Shown: positions 9,179 to 18,984 of the stretch, one piece after another
How the letters are laid out: each line of letters starts with the position of its first letter
Numbering within the stretch: position 1 is the first letter of the stretch
Assembly (NCBI GenBank): GCA_003990745.1
Contig: RBNI01001886.1
Location: 1-20,522, forward strand
Direction of reading: 5' to 3'
Source: Jimgerdemannia flammicorona
Taxonomy: Eukaryota; Mucoromycota; Endogonomycetes; Endogonales; Endogonaceae
DNA: 20,522 nucleotides
The notes under the pieces: generated by a model
What the model was told of the DNA's origin: nothing
What the model saw: the letters and a program-made list of their open reading frames with translations, nothing else
The model's database searches: none
Made by a program: the position numbers and the translations under genes

Positions 9179-9188
9179 TATTTATAAG
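9179..9188 (+). promoter_or_regulatory. TATA-like box of the SDR gene
   Basis: TATTTATAAG lies 48 bases upstream of the SDR start codon, followed by a CT-rich stretch (TTGTTCTCTCCCCTC) typical of fungal core promoters. The spacing implies a short 5' leader. Confidence 0.45.
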
Positions 9189-9235
9189 CGAAATGTTGCT
9201 CTACCCCTTGTTCTCTCCCCTCAAGCACGCAAATA

Positions 9236-10660
9236 ATGACCATTTACCACAAGGCTGTCTGGTTCTTTACCGATTTCCGCAATTTCACAAAGTCCGGCTA
9301 CGAGCGCCGCGCCGCATCCTTCAATAAGGACGCCCTCGACGTTGATCTCACCGGGAAGGTGGCCGTTGTCACAGGTAAACATCCCCCTCCCTCATTCCCT
9401 CTTTTTCCCGCGTCTATTTTCACTTTCCATCACTCAACTTCTCCCCATCCTTCGACTTTTTTAGGTGCCTCGGAAAATCAACCGCACAGTTGTTCTACGC
9501 CAAGGGCGCGACAGTGTACATGCTTTGCCGGGACGTCGGACGCGGCGAGCATGCCCGTAGTGATATCATGGAGCGACTGGAGAAAGATGGAATGCGGCTC
9601 AAGCTACATCAAGTTGATATAGCGGATCCAGTGTCGATTCGTGAGTGGATAGAGAGATTCGAAAAAGTGGAGGAGAAGGTGCATATTTTGGTAAGTTCGC
9701 TTTGGAAGCAGTGTTTCGGAGAGAGGAGGAGAATTTGGAAAGCTGTATTTCGGGGAGAGGAGAGGAGTTACTAAATTTGGCATATTTTATGGTTAGGTCA
9801 ATAACGCCGGCGTCATGGTTAACGAGCGCACGTTCACCTCTGTAAGTATGGAGCAGAACTTTTCCGACGAACACAATCGGCACATACTACCTCACGCAGC
9901 AACTACTACCGTTGCTGAAGAATGCCAAGGGCGAAGCGCGCGTAGTATGTACGATTTTATGATTCGATTCTTTTTGAAGAACGTTGTGTTGTGACGTGTT
10001 ATTGATACTACACCCCTTATCTCTCACAAACGAAGGTCAACGTCTCCTCAGGAGGTATGTTCCTCGAACGCCTTGACGTCACCGACCTTCAGCACGACAA
10101 AATGTCCCTTTGTGTATGCGCAGAACAAGGTAGCTCTCCCCTCCATGATTCCACCCATCCTCTCCCATCTTTCCGCCAACTCTTTTTCACCCATGACTTG
10201 TCTCCCTCTTACAGCGCGCACAGATCGAGCTAACCAATCGCTGGGCTTCCCGACACAGCGATATAAAGTTCCTCTCCATGCACCCCGGTTGGACAGACAC
10301 GCCCGGGTTAGCCAAGAGCATGACAGGGTTCTACGACAAGCTCAAGTTGTCCATGCGCACCTCAGACCTGGGTGCGGATACCATTAATTGGGCCGCGTGC
10401 AGTCGGGAGGCAGAGGGAATGCCGGGCGGAAGCTTTTTACTGGGTGAGTGAATTTGGGTGAGGGGTAGGATAAGTTGAAGGGTGAGGGTAAAAATGAGTT
10501 TTGGGAGGTGCGCCACGTTTTTTTTTTTTACTAATCGTTGTTTCCCGGCCACCTCATCGACTTGGATAACAGACCGTGCCGTTGTGTCGCAGCACCTCCC
10601 ACTCGCCAGGACATTCTATATACATCCGAGAAGATTGACAAGTTGGCGAGCGGTGGGTGA
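9236..10660 (+). pseudogene. DHRS12-like short-chain dehydrogenase, six exons, four frame breaks
   Basis: Exons 9236-9374, 9465-9690, 9797-9944, 10036-10129, 10215-10443 and 10573-10660 are joined by canonical GT-AG introns. The product aligns along its whole length with DHRS12/retinol-dehydrogenase-type SDRs: VWFxxxxRxFTKSGYE at the start, GKVAVVTG, FYAKGATVYMLCRD, VNNAGVMVNERTFTS, NVSSGGM, YAQNK (the YxxxK catalytic pair), SMHPGWTDTPG and HLPLARTFY near the end. Four breaks are seen. The TGxxxGxG cofactor loop at the start of exon 2 is short and out of frame, apparently a deletion of about 10 bases. There is one extra base near 9866 and one near 10106. A TA duplication lies near 10617, beyond which EKIDKLASGG and the TGA at 10660 are in frame. 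Apart from these the codons are well preserved, so decay is recent or the breaks are sequence errors. Confidence 0.8.
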
Positions 10661-10739
10661 AGGTCGCGCTAAATATGACGGAGACGAGAAATTTAAATGT
10701 AACAGCTGCATAGGAAGCATGGAGCAGTTATTTGTACGG

Positions 10740-10745
10740 AATAAA
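10740..10745 (+). terminator. Candidate polyadenylation signal of the SDR gene
   Basis: AATAAA lies 80 bases past the restored stop codon of the SDR gene. Confidence 0.4.
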
Positions 10746-11489
10746 GTCGCGTTGTATTTATTTTTAATAGTTGTATGAAAGTTAATGTTGCGAGTGGGTA
10801 AATTAAACTTAATTCTGTATGTATCGCTGAGTTGATCCAATTATATAATGTTATCACGTGTATTGTTTGCATATTAGGAACGTCACGCCATTTGAGAAAA
10901 GGGGACAAATCTAGCCTCATTTCATTTGATGTTCAAAGGCACGTGCATGGTGGCTTAGTGAGACGGACTTTGTTTCAATATCACATGAAAAATCCCCGCA
11001 TATGGCCCTTGTCGCCATATACGGAATACGCCGGAACCGAAGATGCACGGTGTGGGTCTGACGTTGCGTTAGTGGCCCCGGCCGCTGTGTAGTATGGAAA
11101 TGAAGGAACATCGCGTCGTTCGCATTGCGAGCCATTGTGCTCTGATCTCGTACCTAGTTCCTGTCTGATGTCGACATCGCTTTCTGCATCCACTCTGTTA
11201 CACATGTAACGTCTAAGTGCAGTCACGACTGATGAGACAACTGGCAAGGCCGGTGTCGCGAGCAACGTGATGCAGGGAGGGCTGGTGACGGAAGCACTGG
11301 TATAGCGGGGTAGCGTCGGTGTCGCGGGTGGCGCCGGCAAGAGGACGGAAAGAAAGCGGACCGTTGCTGCGCCTGTCCTGGATAGGTCAACATGGCATAA
11401 GGTAGTAAAACAAATCAGCCGCTCTGCGCACCTAGGACCGTACTTTAACCCCTAACACGTTAGCTCAAACTGCCCGATCAAACCCAACA
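10746..11489. other. Intergenic between SDR and acyl-CoA reductase genes
   Basis: No convincing frame occurs. The longest (minus 10981-11340) is proline- and threonine-rich, motif-free and probably chance. Two CACGTG palindromes (10855-10860, 10940-10945) could bind bHLH factors, but this word is frequent across the window. I see no clear TATA box before the gene at 11490. Confidence 0.45.
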
Positions 11490-12545
11490 ATGTCGCGTAT
11501 CGCCGAATACTACAACAACAACAAGACCATCTTCATCACCGGTGTCACGGGCTTCGTCGGAATGGCCTTGGTCGAGAAATTGCTTCGACGCACCAACCTA
11601 TCACGGATTTACGTCCTCGTCCGAAATTCAACCGACCATCTAGAACAAACTTGGCGGAAGCACCTTCCCGGCCGAGGCGATGCTCAAGTCTGGCAAGGTC
11701 ACACCTTTGGTTGGCGACATTGGTCTCCCGAAAATGGGGCTCACTCCCACGCAAATCGAGGAGTTATGTCGCACAATCCACTCGGCCGCCAACATCAATC
11801 TCAAAGCCTCGATCGCTACCATTTTCAACGACAACATCCAAGCCTCTCTGAACCTTGCCGAACTTGCGGCAACGTCGTTTGGCAAGCTGGAGCGTTTCAT
11901 CTACCTTTCGACCGTTTACGTGAGCTCCCACCTCCGTTCTGGCACGTTAGCCCCTGAAGAAGTCCCTTCGGCAATCCCGAAACAGATCTCCAAAAAGCCC
12001 TCGAAATTGGCAAAAACCTTGTCGAACGGCTACTCGTCTCACGTTACCCCGACCTACAAACCCTATCCGGGGTTCGAGATTGTGACGTCTTCCCCCGGTT
12101 CCGGTACCGTGTTCGACATCTTCACCTCGAAAAGCCCAGTCTCTATCTGGGCATCTGCCAACAAGAAAGAGCACAATATCATCGACGAGATCCCGATCGA
12201 TCTGGTCGTCAACAACATCCTCGCACACGCGGCCTACGGCACCCGGGGAGTCGTCCACGCGTCCACGAGCTGCTCTGCTCCGATGTCGCTCCGGCAGCAC
12301 CGGAGCGCGTGTTGGAAGTTATGCCCGCGGATCGCCTTCTGGAAATCGTGTACACGGAGGACGTCCGTCACCCACAACTGGCGCCTGGGTCCAGATTGCT
12401 TGGGCCGTGCGCGTACGAGTACTTTTTCGACGATGCAAAAACGAGACAGCTGATCGAGATGATGTCCGAAAAAGATAAAACGGTTAATGTGGACGTACGG
12501 GTCATTGCCGACAGATGGGCTTATATTGGCTGTCTATTGGTATGA
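11490..12545 (+). pseudogene. Fatty acyl-CoA reductase-like (NAD-binding, male-sterility family), frame broken
   Basis: The ATG at 11490 opens with a Rossmann motif ITGVTGFVG, then VEKLLRR and IYVLVR, as in fatty acyl-CoA reductases, which reduce acyl-CoA to alcohol with NADPH. The frame then switches near 11650 to one giving KVTPLVGDIGLPKMGL, IHSAANI and STVYVSS. It switches back near 11962 (GNPETDLQKALEIG, NLVERLLVSRYPDL), again near 12060 (SVSIWASA-like region, IIDEIPIDLVVNN, GVVHASTS), and again near 12260 (RVLEVMPADRLLEIVYTEDVR to the stop at 12545). Each switch needs one base, and no usable intron explains them. The YxxxK tyrosine segment expected before NLVERLL is not visible. At about 350 codons it is shorter than the usual 450-500. 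Confidence 0.7.
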
Positions 12546-13171
12546 CGTGGTACGGAGACAGTCGAGAAACGGGAATGTGGCTCGGTTGTAACGAATGTGT
12601 TGTCCTGTACAGTAGCATTGCATGAAAAACGGAATGTAAAGTATATAAAGTATATGTATAATCCAACCGAACATTTCCGCAACTTATTGTTGTTGTCTTG
12701 AATTAAACTCAATTGGCGCAAGTCTTTACAATTTGTGTATTCAGTGTGACGCTGGGCGCATGATTCCGCAATTACGTCAAAACACAACGGTACCTCGGAT
12801 CAATGTAAGATCTGTGATATTCCCATGCTTCGATCGTCCCTTGAACACATCATTTCCCCGCATCAAATCTTCCTCATCCATCCCGCAGCGCGGGCATGCG
12901 CAGTGCCGCTTTAGAAAAAAAAAAAAACCCATGCGGCCAGGAATACTATATATAAACCTCCCCGCATTGGTTGCCAAATGCGACGTACCCGGACAGGTCG
13001 ATCTCACGGTTCCTGCACGTGACCTCCAACCTCGACGATGGTAACACCATCAAGATTCTAATAAGATTCCACCGATGGATTTTGAAGCGGTGCACCAAAA
13101 AAAAAAAAATATTAACTTCGGAGACGCTTCCCCACTTTTGTCAATATTTATGGCAACGATCCGAAAGAAAA

Positions 13172-13224
<53 letters not shown>

Positions 13225-14047
13225 TTGTGCCATACTTAGCGATGGTAGATTACTAATTATGCCTGCATACGGTGCACGTGGTTTTCCGCTGCCCGTGGGG
13301 TTGCCGAGCGTGGGTTTCCGAAAATGGCAACATTAGGAGTCCATACCTGCGACCGGACTGCTGGGCGAACCGCAGCTCTACGAAGAATTGGGCTGAAGTC
13401 CGGTCCATTCGTCCAATGCAGCGCCACCGGGGTCGCCAGATGCAGCAAGATGCAGCACGGGCATGACGAGACCCCACAATTACGGGAAGACGGCGAAAAG
13501 CACGGGCCGCACGTCTCAACAGGCATGCCGGCACCTTCGAGATTGAACTTGAAAGGGAAGATTGTTGGACACGAAGACTAGTGCGGCCCCCTCGAACACC
13601 AACGAAAAATTATGTTACCAGTGTGGTTTTAGTGCATATTCGTTACGTTCTTTCTATTTTCCCTATTTTACCGATCACGCATAATCAATGAAACTTAAAA
13701 GAAGAGAGGGAAATCCCCACCCCAATTTATGCAATACCAAAATGGAAGTGGTGGAAAAGCAACTTTGGGTTTAGCTGCGTTGGTTAGTAACCATATTTCA
13801 ATTGCCACGCGAACCTACCCTGATTAGAAGGAAAAAGAAAAGAAAAGAAACATTCTGAAATGGCGGATGGCCGCGTGGAACTTATATTGCAGACGGCATA
13901 CGAGCGACTAGAGTGACGGCAGAGAGCATTAAGTAGCCCGAAAGAGGAGGAGGGCGCGTTGTTGACGTCGGCCCGTTTTCCGTGGCACTTCATTTTCCAC
14001 AGTGACTCGGGGTTGCTTCCCCGCTTTTATTTGTCTATTTGGCGCGT
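12546..14047. other. Intergenic with unassigned coding-like scraps
   Basis: No gene can be defended. On the minus strand, about 13040-12946 reads LEVTCRNREIDLSGYVAF and GNQCGEV, which loosely recalls the second half of a cyanovirin-N homology motif. Minus 12910-12777 reads a Cys-rich HCACPRCGMDEEDL stretch after a T12 tract that could serve as a splice acceptor. Minus 13560-13257 is an open Cys-rich frame (ETCGPC, SCPCC) of unknown nature. All are short and disconnected. Confidence 0.35.
13172..13222. repeat. (CA)n microsatellite
   Basis: An almost uninterrupted CA dinucleotide run of about 22 units follows ACACATACA. It is length-variable by nature and lies in non-coding sequence. Confidence 0.9.
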
Positions 14048-14300
14048 GATAACGCACCAAAATATAGGGGAAAGATCGGATGGATAATCTTCAGTGAATC
14101 GTGTGCTCTGTTTGTAAGATCATCATACAGACCAATGGGGGACGGTGTGTTGGCTTATCACCCAAATGCGGCCGACAGGACGTAAAAGCAAGTCCGGCGA
14201 GGGCCTTATCACCCAAATGCGGCTGTTTCCAAATAGCTGGGTACGACGGATTGGGTAGATCTTCATTGTGCTTTTCGTTCAGATAACCTTATAAATAAAA
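14048..14300 (+). promoter_or_regulatory. Amt promoter: four GATA boxes and a TATA box
   Basis: GATAA occurs at 14048-14052 and 14282-14286 on the plus strand and, as TTATC, at 14155-14159 and 14206-14210. The last two have the full TGATAAG (HGATAR) form bound by fungal AreA/Nit2/Gat-type nitrogen regulators. A TTATAAATAAAA element at 14289-14300 lies about 90 bases before the start codon. Ammonium transporter genes are classic nitrogen-repressed targets, so the arrangement fits activation under nitrogen limitation. The binding itself is inferred. Confidence 0.6.
14154..14223 (+). repeat. 19-bp direct repeat containing GATA boxes
   Basis: CTTATCACCCAAATGCGGC occurs exactly at 14154-14172 and again at 14205-14223, 51 bp apart (about five helical turns). 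Each copy contains one inverted GATA box. The sequence between and around the copies is not repeated, so this looks like a duplicated regulatory module. Confidence 0.75.
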
Positions 14301-14386
14301 AGGACAGCGAGAAGCAAATATATATAATATTCATGTTTCGTATTTTGAATTTTAATCCTTGATCTCTTTGCCATCACATTCTACTC

Positions 14387-15508
14387 ATGGCTACTTTGAC
14401 AACACAGCCAGCATTCAACGCAGGCGATGTCGCATGGACTATCGTGAGTGATGGATTGTTTACTGGATTGAGTGTTGGAGATGTGTATGAAGAAAAATGA
14501 TGAGTAACCTGTCAACCCCACTTCTCCCCCTTTTTGCGTGTGCCATAATATAGGTCAGCACGGCCTTCGTGTTCTTGATGGTAGGCATGCCAATTGAAAA
14601 AACGCTGTCCTCCTTGCAGTTCGCGCAGTATTGTTTGACCAGCAAATCTAACTTTCTGAACTCATTGCCTCACGATAGTGCCCTGGTCTGGGTTTCTTCT
14701 ACTCTGGGCTCGCCAGGACAAAAAATGCACTCTCACTCATGTATCTCACGGTCCTGAGTGTTGGCGTGGTTTCGCTCCAGGTGAGGACTTGCACGCCTCT
14801 TCCCCTCTGTTCTGAGAGCATGTGTCTCTATACTTACCATATCTCGTGGGACCTAGTGGTATCTCATTGGCTACAGCCTGACTTTCTCTGATTCCGGGTC
14901 TTCCTTCGTCGGCGATTTTGGTACCTTTATTTATTATTTTATTTTTGACACCTCGTTATTTTATTTTTGACACTGTAATTTTATTTTTGACACTTTGTAA
15001 TATTACTATTGCTAACCGGCCACAACCCAACTTATCTACCTTCAAAAGCTTACGTGGCCCTTCGCGGCGTCGGCCTGGCCCCGCACGTTGGCGCTCCTAC
15101 CATCCCGGCATCCGTCTTCATGATCTTTCAGATGATGTTTGCTTGCATCACCCCAGCGCTCGCGTTCGGTGCCGCCGCTGAGCGTATGTCGCTGGGTCCG
15201 GCCATTATCTTCTTGTTCGTGTGGTCCACGTTCGTTTATGGTTTGTATTAAAAAGACGTGAATTTTTGGGCATACATATAACCTTTGTTTTTCAATATGG
15301 CCAATGACCTGACCTATCCCCAATTATTCGTTCTCGCTCACAGACATCGTCACCTGCTGGGTATGGGGCCCGCACGGCTGGTTGGCCGCCCTCGGCGTTA
15401 TGGATTATGCCGGTGGCACTCCCGTGCACGTTGCGAGCGGCGCCGCTGCCGGTAAGTTTCTGCTACTAACAGAAATAACGCTTTGTTTGAATCGTAGCAC
15501 ATGGTTCT

Positions 15509-15539
<31 letters not shown>

Positions 15540-16864
15540 CCACTCCCTGCATCGAATGTCAGTCGCATATGCCATGGTTCTTGGCAGACGGAGGGACTAC
15601 GGGTCCAGCGACCATACCCCCCACAACGTCTCCTTCGTGTTCCTCGGCCTAGCGCTTCTCTGGTTGGTTTTTATTATTTACCTATTTATTTGTTGTCATT
15701 TGTCATTGTTGCAAACGCCTCTTATACAACATCGAATTAATTGTGGATTCCGATCCTTGCGCTTAAAGGTTTGGATGGTTCGGCTTCAACGGCGGAAGCG
15801 GTCTGGCTGCCAACGCTCGCAGCGTCCAAGCCATCATCAACACACACATGGCGGGTTGCATCGGGTATGTCGTGTTTCACCTGCTACATTATCCAGCATA
15901 TCATGCTTTGGAACAGCCGTAACCAATCACCCAACGCGTCCTAACCCTTTCGCAATCGTGAACTCAGGGGTATTACGTGGATCCTCATCGACTGGTACCG
16001 GACGCGCAAGTGGTCGATCGTCGGCCTCTGCACCGGAGCCGTCGCGGGACTGGCGACCATCACTCCAGGAGCCGGGTACGTCAGTGCGTCCAGCGCGCTC
16101 GCGTTCGGTTTCCTCGGCGCCGTCGTGTGCAACATTGGGGTCGCGTGCAAGAGGAGATACGGGTTCGACGACGCGTTGGATGTTTTCGCCGGTAGGTTGC
16201 TTTTATAATTGGACCCACGCAGTGTGATGCATTTCCTTTAACATGCACCATCTAACGATATACAATTTGGTTTTGTTTCCGAATTACGCCTCCCCTCCAG
16301 TTCACTACATTGGCGGCTTCGTCGGTCTACTCATCACAGGCGTCTTTGCGGAGCAGGCCATCATCAGTCTGTCCTATAACCCTGGAGACGTCGTCCCGAT
16401 CGGCGGCTGGCTCGACGGCCACTACATGCAGGTCCCCATCCAGTTGACTGCCATTGTCACCGTCTCGGCCTGGTCCTTCTTCGTAACGTAAGTGAGGCAG
16501 ATTTTTGCGATCTCATCATTTTTTTATCGTGCGTGTGGCAACTGTTGTTGACCTCCTTTTTTTCTTTGCTTTTGTTGGAATCAGCTACGGCATCCTCTGG
16601 ATCATGGACAAAATCCCCGGCCTTCGCCTTCGTCTCAGGGAAGACGAGGAGGAGCTTGGCACGGATCTGGCGCAGATGGGTGAACACGCTTATGGGTTCA
16701 CGCTCGAGACCACCATATGCCGACACAGGAGCCGCGAGACACTAGTTGACTCTACCAGGCGTGGGGCGACTCCATCTGAGGTCGAGGATGCAGCGCCGGT
16801 GTCGGAAAAGGTGATGGACGACAGGCCGGAAGCGCAGTTCAAGGAGGATCCGTTCAGCATTTAG
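14387..16864 (+). CDS. Ammonium transporter (Amt/Mep family)
   Basis: A plasma-membrane ammonium channel/transporter, about 478 residues, the usual family length. Eleven exons: 14387-14443, 14554-14580, 14679-14780, 14857-14920, 15049-15240, 15344-15451, 15563-15662, 15769-15864, 15968-16191, 16301-16487 and 16585-16864. All introns are GT-AG and phases match throughout. Family signatures in order: GDVAWT near the start, CPGLGFFYSGLARTKNALSL, GYSLTFSD, FQMMFACITPALAFGAAAER, the DYAGGTPVH signature (168-176), FGWFGFNGGS, ITPGAGYV, and FAVHYIGGF. The twin pore histidines are at 176 and 325, spaced as in E. coli AmtB. The C-terminal PGLRLR, EDEEELGTDLAQMGEHAY motif is the conserved regulatory tail. 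About 11 membrane helices are expected. The frame has no breaks. Exon 2 is only 27 bases. Intron 6 contains a T29 run. I leave the symbol open, as several paralogues (mepA, MEP2, AMT1) share these motifs. Confidence 0.95.
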
Positions 16865-17059
16865 TTAGCCACAGACTTTGGATACGACGCAGTTGGCACA
16901 CAGTGCATGCCCTTTTTCTTCTTGGACGATTCGACGTTTCGTAGACCCGAACACGAATTTCGGGAGAAACGAAGTATGCATCACGTACTTGTGCATATTT
17001 TCCGTGCTAAGGATTCATAGTTACGGAAAAACGAAGGGTCGATCGACTGTAAATAATTT

Positions 17060-17065
17060 AATAAA
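17060..17065 (+). terminator. Candidate polyadenylation signal of the Amt gene
   Basis: AATAAA occurs 196 bases past the Amt stop codon, in AT-rich sequence; a plausible 3' UTR length. Confidence 0.4.
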
Positions 17066-18872
17066 CTAGTTCGTAGACATTTTTCAACTTGACAATCCTA
17101 CGCATTGAGGCATAAGGCTACCACTCCACTTTGGTCACCAGTCGGAAGGGAGTTGCGCCCAATCGCTGGGCGTGGGAAACTCTCAACCCATCACCGAATA
17201 CTATAGGATAATAATCCATGAGATAAAATGACCTTTGAGTGGCTATAGTGGCCTTTAAGTATATAATTACAAGAAATCGCAGAAATCGCGGCCTTGGAGA
17301 TCATTCACCACCCGCGATTTCTTGTGGGCTCTATATACCCATGATTTTTTTTTTTTTTTTTTTTTTTCCTTTGGAGGTTTGGATTTCTTGTCATATCGTG
17401 AATGTGTAACAAGCAAACATGAAGGTATAAATGTTATTTATATATATATAGAATAAAAAAGGATTAAAAACAAACGCTGCCGAGGAAGCGAGCGTGCCAA
17501 TCAGAATGTTACTACGCTTTACAAAGCAAACAAAACGCAATGCCACGTAAATAGATTCGAAATCATATATACATTTGGGTGGAAAAACACGGTAAAATTG
17601 GCCCTTTCTTTTGGATACAGTTGTGGGGAGGGAGGGAGGTAGCGAAAACGGGTGCGGGTGTGCAGGGAGGCGCGATAGGCTCAGATGCGTGAAACGCACG
17701 ACGACACAGTTCAACAAGTGAAGAACGGCAAAGATAGAGCAAATGCGCTAACGCAAAAGACTTACATCCGTCATACATTTCGAACGAAACGTGGCGCCGA
17801 GCGCCAAACACACGGCGCCCGAAACATTCCTGCGTACCATTGAGCCGCGAGCCTTGTTTGAAGAGACCCTATTGTCGTTTTGAACATACTAGTAAGAATG
17901 ACGGATGTGGCAGATATTCGTGACTCTGAATCTGGCAGAGCTTAGAGCCTAGACACCGCGATATGTCTCCTGGTTATCCACCATCTCATTCAGGAGTATA
18001 GGAGCATGTACCATTTCAAGTCGAATAGCGGGAACTTGAGGGTGGCTCCTTGATAATCCCGCCAGAATTATTTTTACCAAAAAAAAAAAAAAAACGGTTT
18101 TAACATTAGAGATCCTGCTTTCAGCGCCATCACGTGAATTGTCCCAGCGATTACACAGCGAATATACCGGGAACGGCGACCGAAGTTGTTAGCTAAAAGA
18201 ACCAAAAGAATAATGCATCGTGTTCAGCGAGTCATTTCGTTGCTCTCGCATCCCGTATCTATTCTGGACATCAAGCAAGCTCGGCGATTTGTAACCGCAA
18301 AATTCAGCGGCCAATCTAAAAATAATTATATGGGCACATAATGTTCACGAAAGGAGATTGTGCTACAATGGTGTACTACCGGTGGTACAAGTCAGTCAAG
18401 TCCACCTCTCCGACCACTGAATACTGAATACTAGTGTTTTCTTATGAGATAGTTTATCGTGCCCAGAAACATATCACTATGCCTTGGAATCATAGTAAAA
18501 TTACAACTGGTGCCATTGTATGACCACGGAATATGCGTGTTAACTGTCACAATGTATTTAACCACCGGTTCCATCATTTTGAACGATTACAGTCCGGTTT
18601 CGAACGTCCCGCCAACTTAACCATAACGAACGCATTACTACTTCACGTGCCATTTTAGCTCAAATACTCTTAAGCTCATAGTTAACTTGTATAAATGTCA
18701 TAGTAGTTTGAACTGGAATAAAGCAGTTTACAAGTCCGCTCAAAGGCCTGAAAAACACAATCACCTCCCTCTGCTACTGCCAACTGTCAGCTTGCGCTTA
18801 GCCGCCACAGAACTTGGACTGGATTTCGAAATATTCTGCTTCCAGCTTCTTGCGTGTTAACACACTCAGTGC
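17066..18872. other. Intergenic, no gene recognised
   Basis: About 1.8 kb with no supportable coding region. It contains a T run near 17346-17368, a GGGAGGGAGGGAGG purine tract near 17625-17640 and an A run near 18080. The longest frame (minus 17391-17811 region) is low-complexity, with no recognisable domain. Confidence 0.5.
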
Positions 18873-18984
18873 CATTCAATCCCGACTTCCGATACTCGAC
18901 CGAATTCCGACTTCCATTCCGACATCTGTTACCCGGCCAACCGAATTCCGACTGTCATTCCGATTTCTGTTACTCGACCGAACT
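18873..18984. repeat. 41-42-bp tandem repeat, about 2.7 copies
   Basis: Units begin CATTC at 18873, 18915 and 18956. Each carries variants of ATCTGTTACTCGACCGAATTCC. The second unit has an extra CAAC in the CGGCCAACCGAA part and the third is truncated. A smaller motif TTCCGACTTCC recurs inside the units. It is non-coding minisatellite-type sequence. Confidence 0.75.

Noticed and set aside
10855..10945. CACGTG E-boxes as specific regulators of the acyl-CoA reductase gene
   Set aside because: The same word occurs at many other places in the window, including inside an intron.
11610..11650. Intron explaining the first frame switch in the acyl-CoA reductase
   Set aside because: Available GT-AG pairs give only 25-31 bases and would remove the conserved VLVR or part of it.
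13172..13222. CRISPR-like or structured repeat array
   Set aside because: It is a simple CA microsatellite, and no spacer-repeat architecture exists anywhere in the window.
16505..16864. 119-codon plus-strand frame as a separate gene
   Set aside because: It is the last exon of the Amt gene read together with intron sequence.
17763..17906. Inverted ACATCCGTCAT words as an operator
   Set aside because: An 11-bp match about 130 bp apart with no gene between or beside it is likely chance.
18580..18610. tRNA B-box-like GGTTTCGAAC
   Set aside because: No matching A box or cloverleaf could be built around it.
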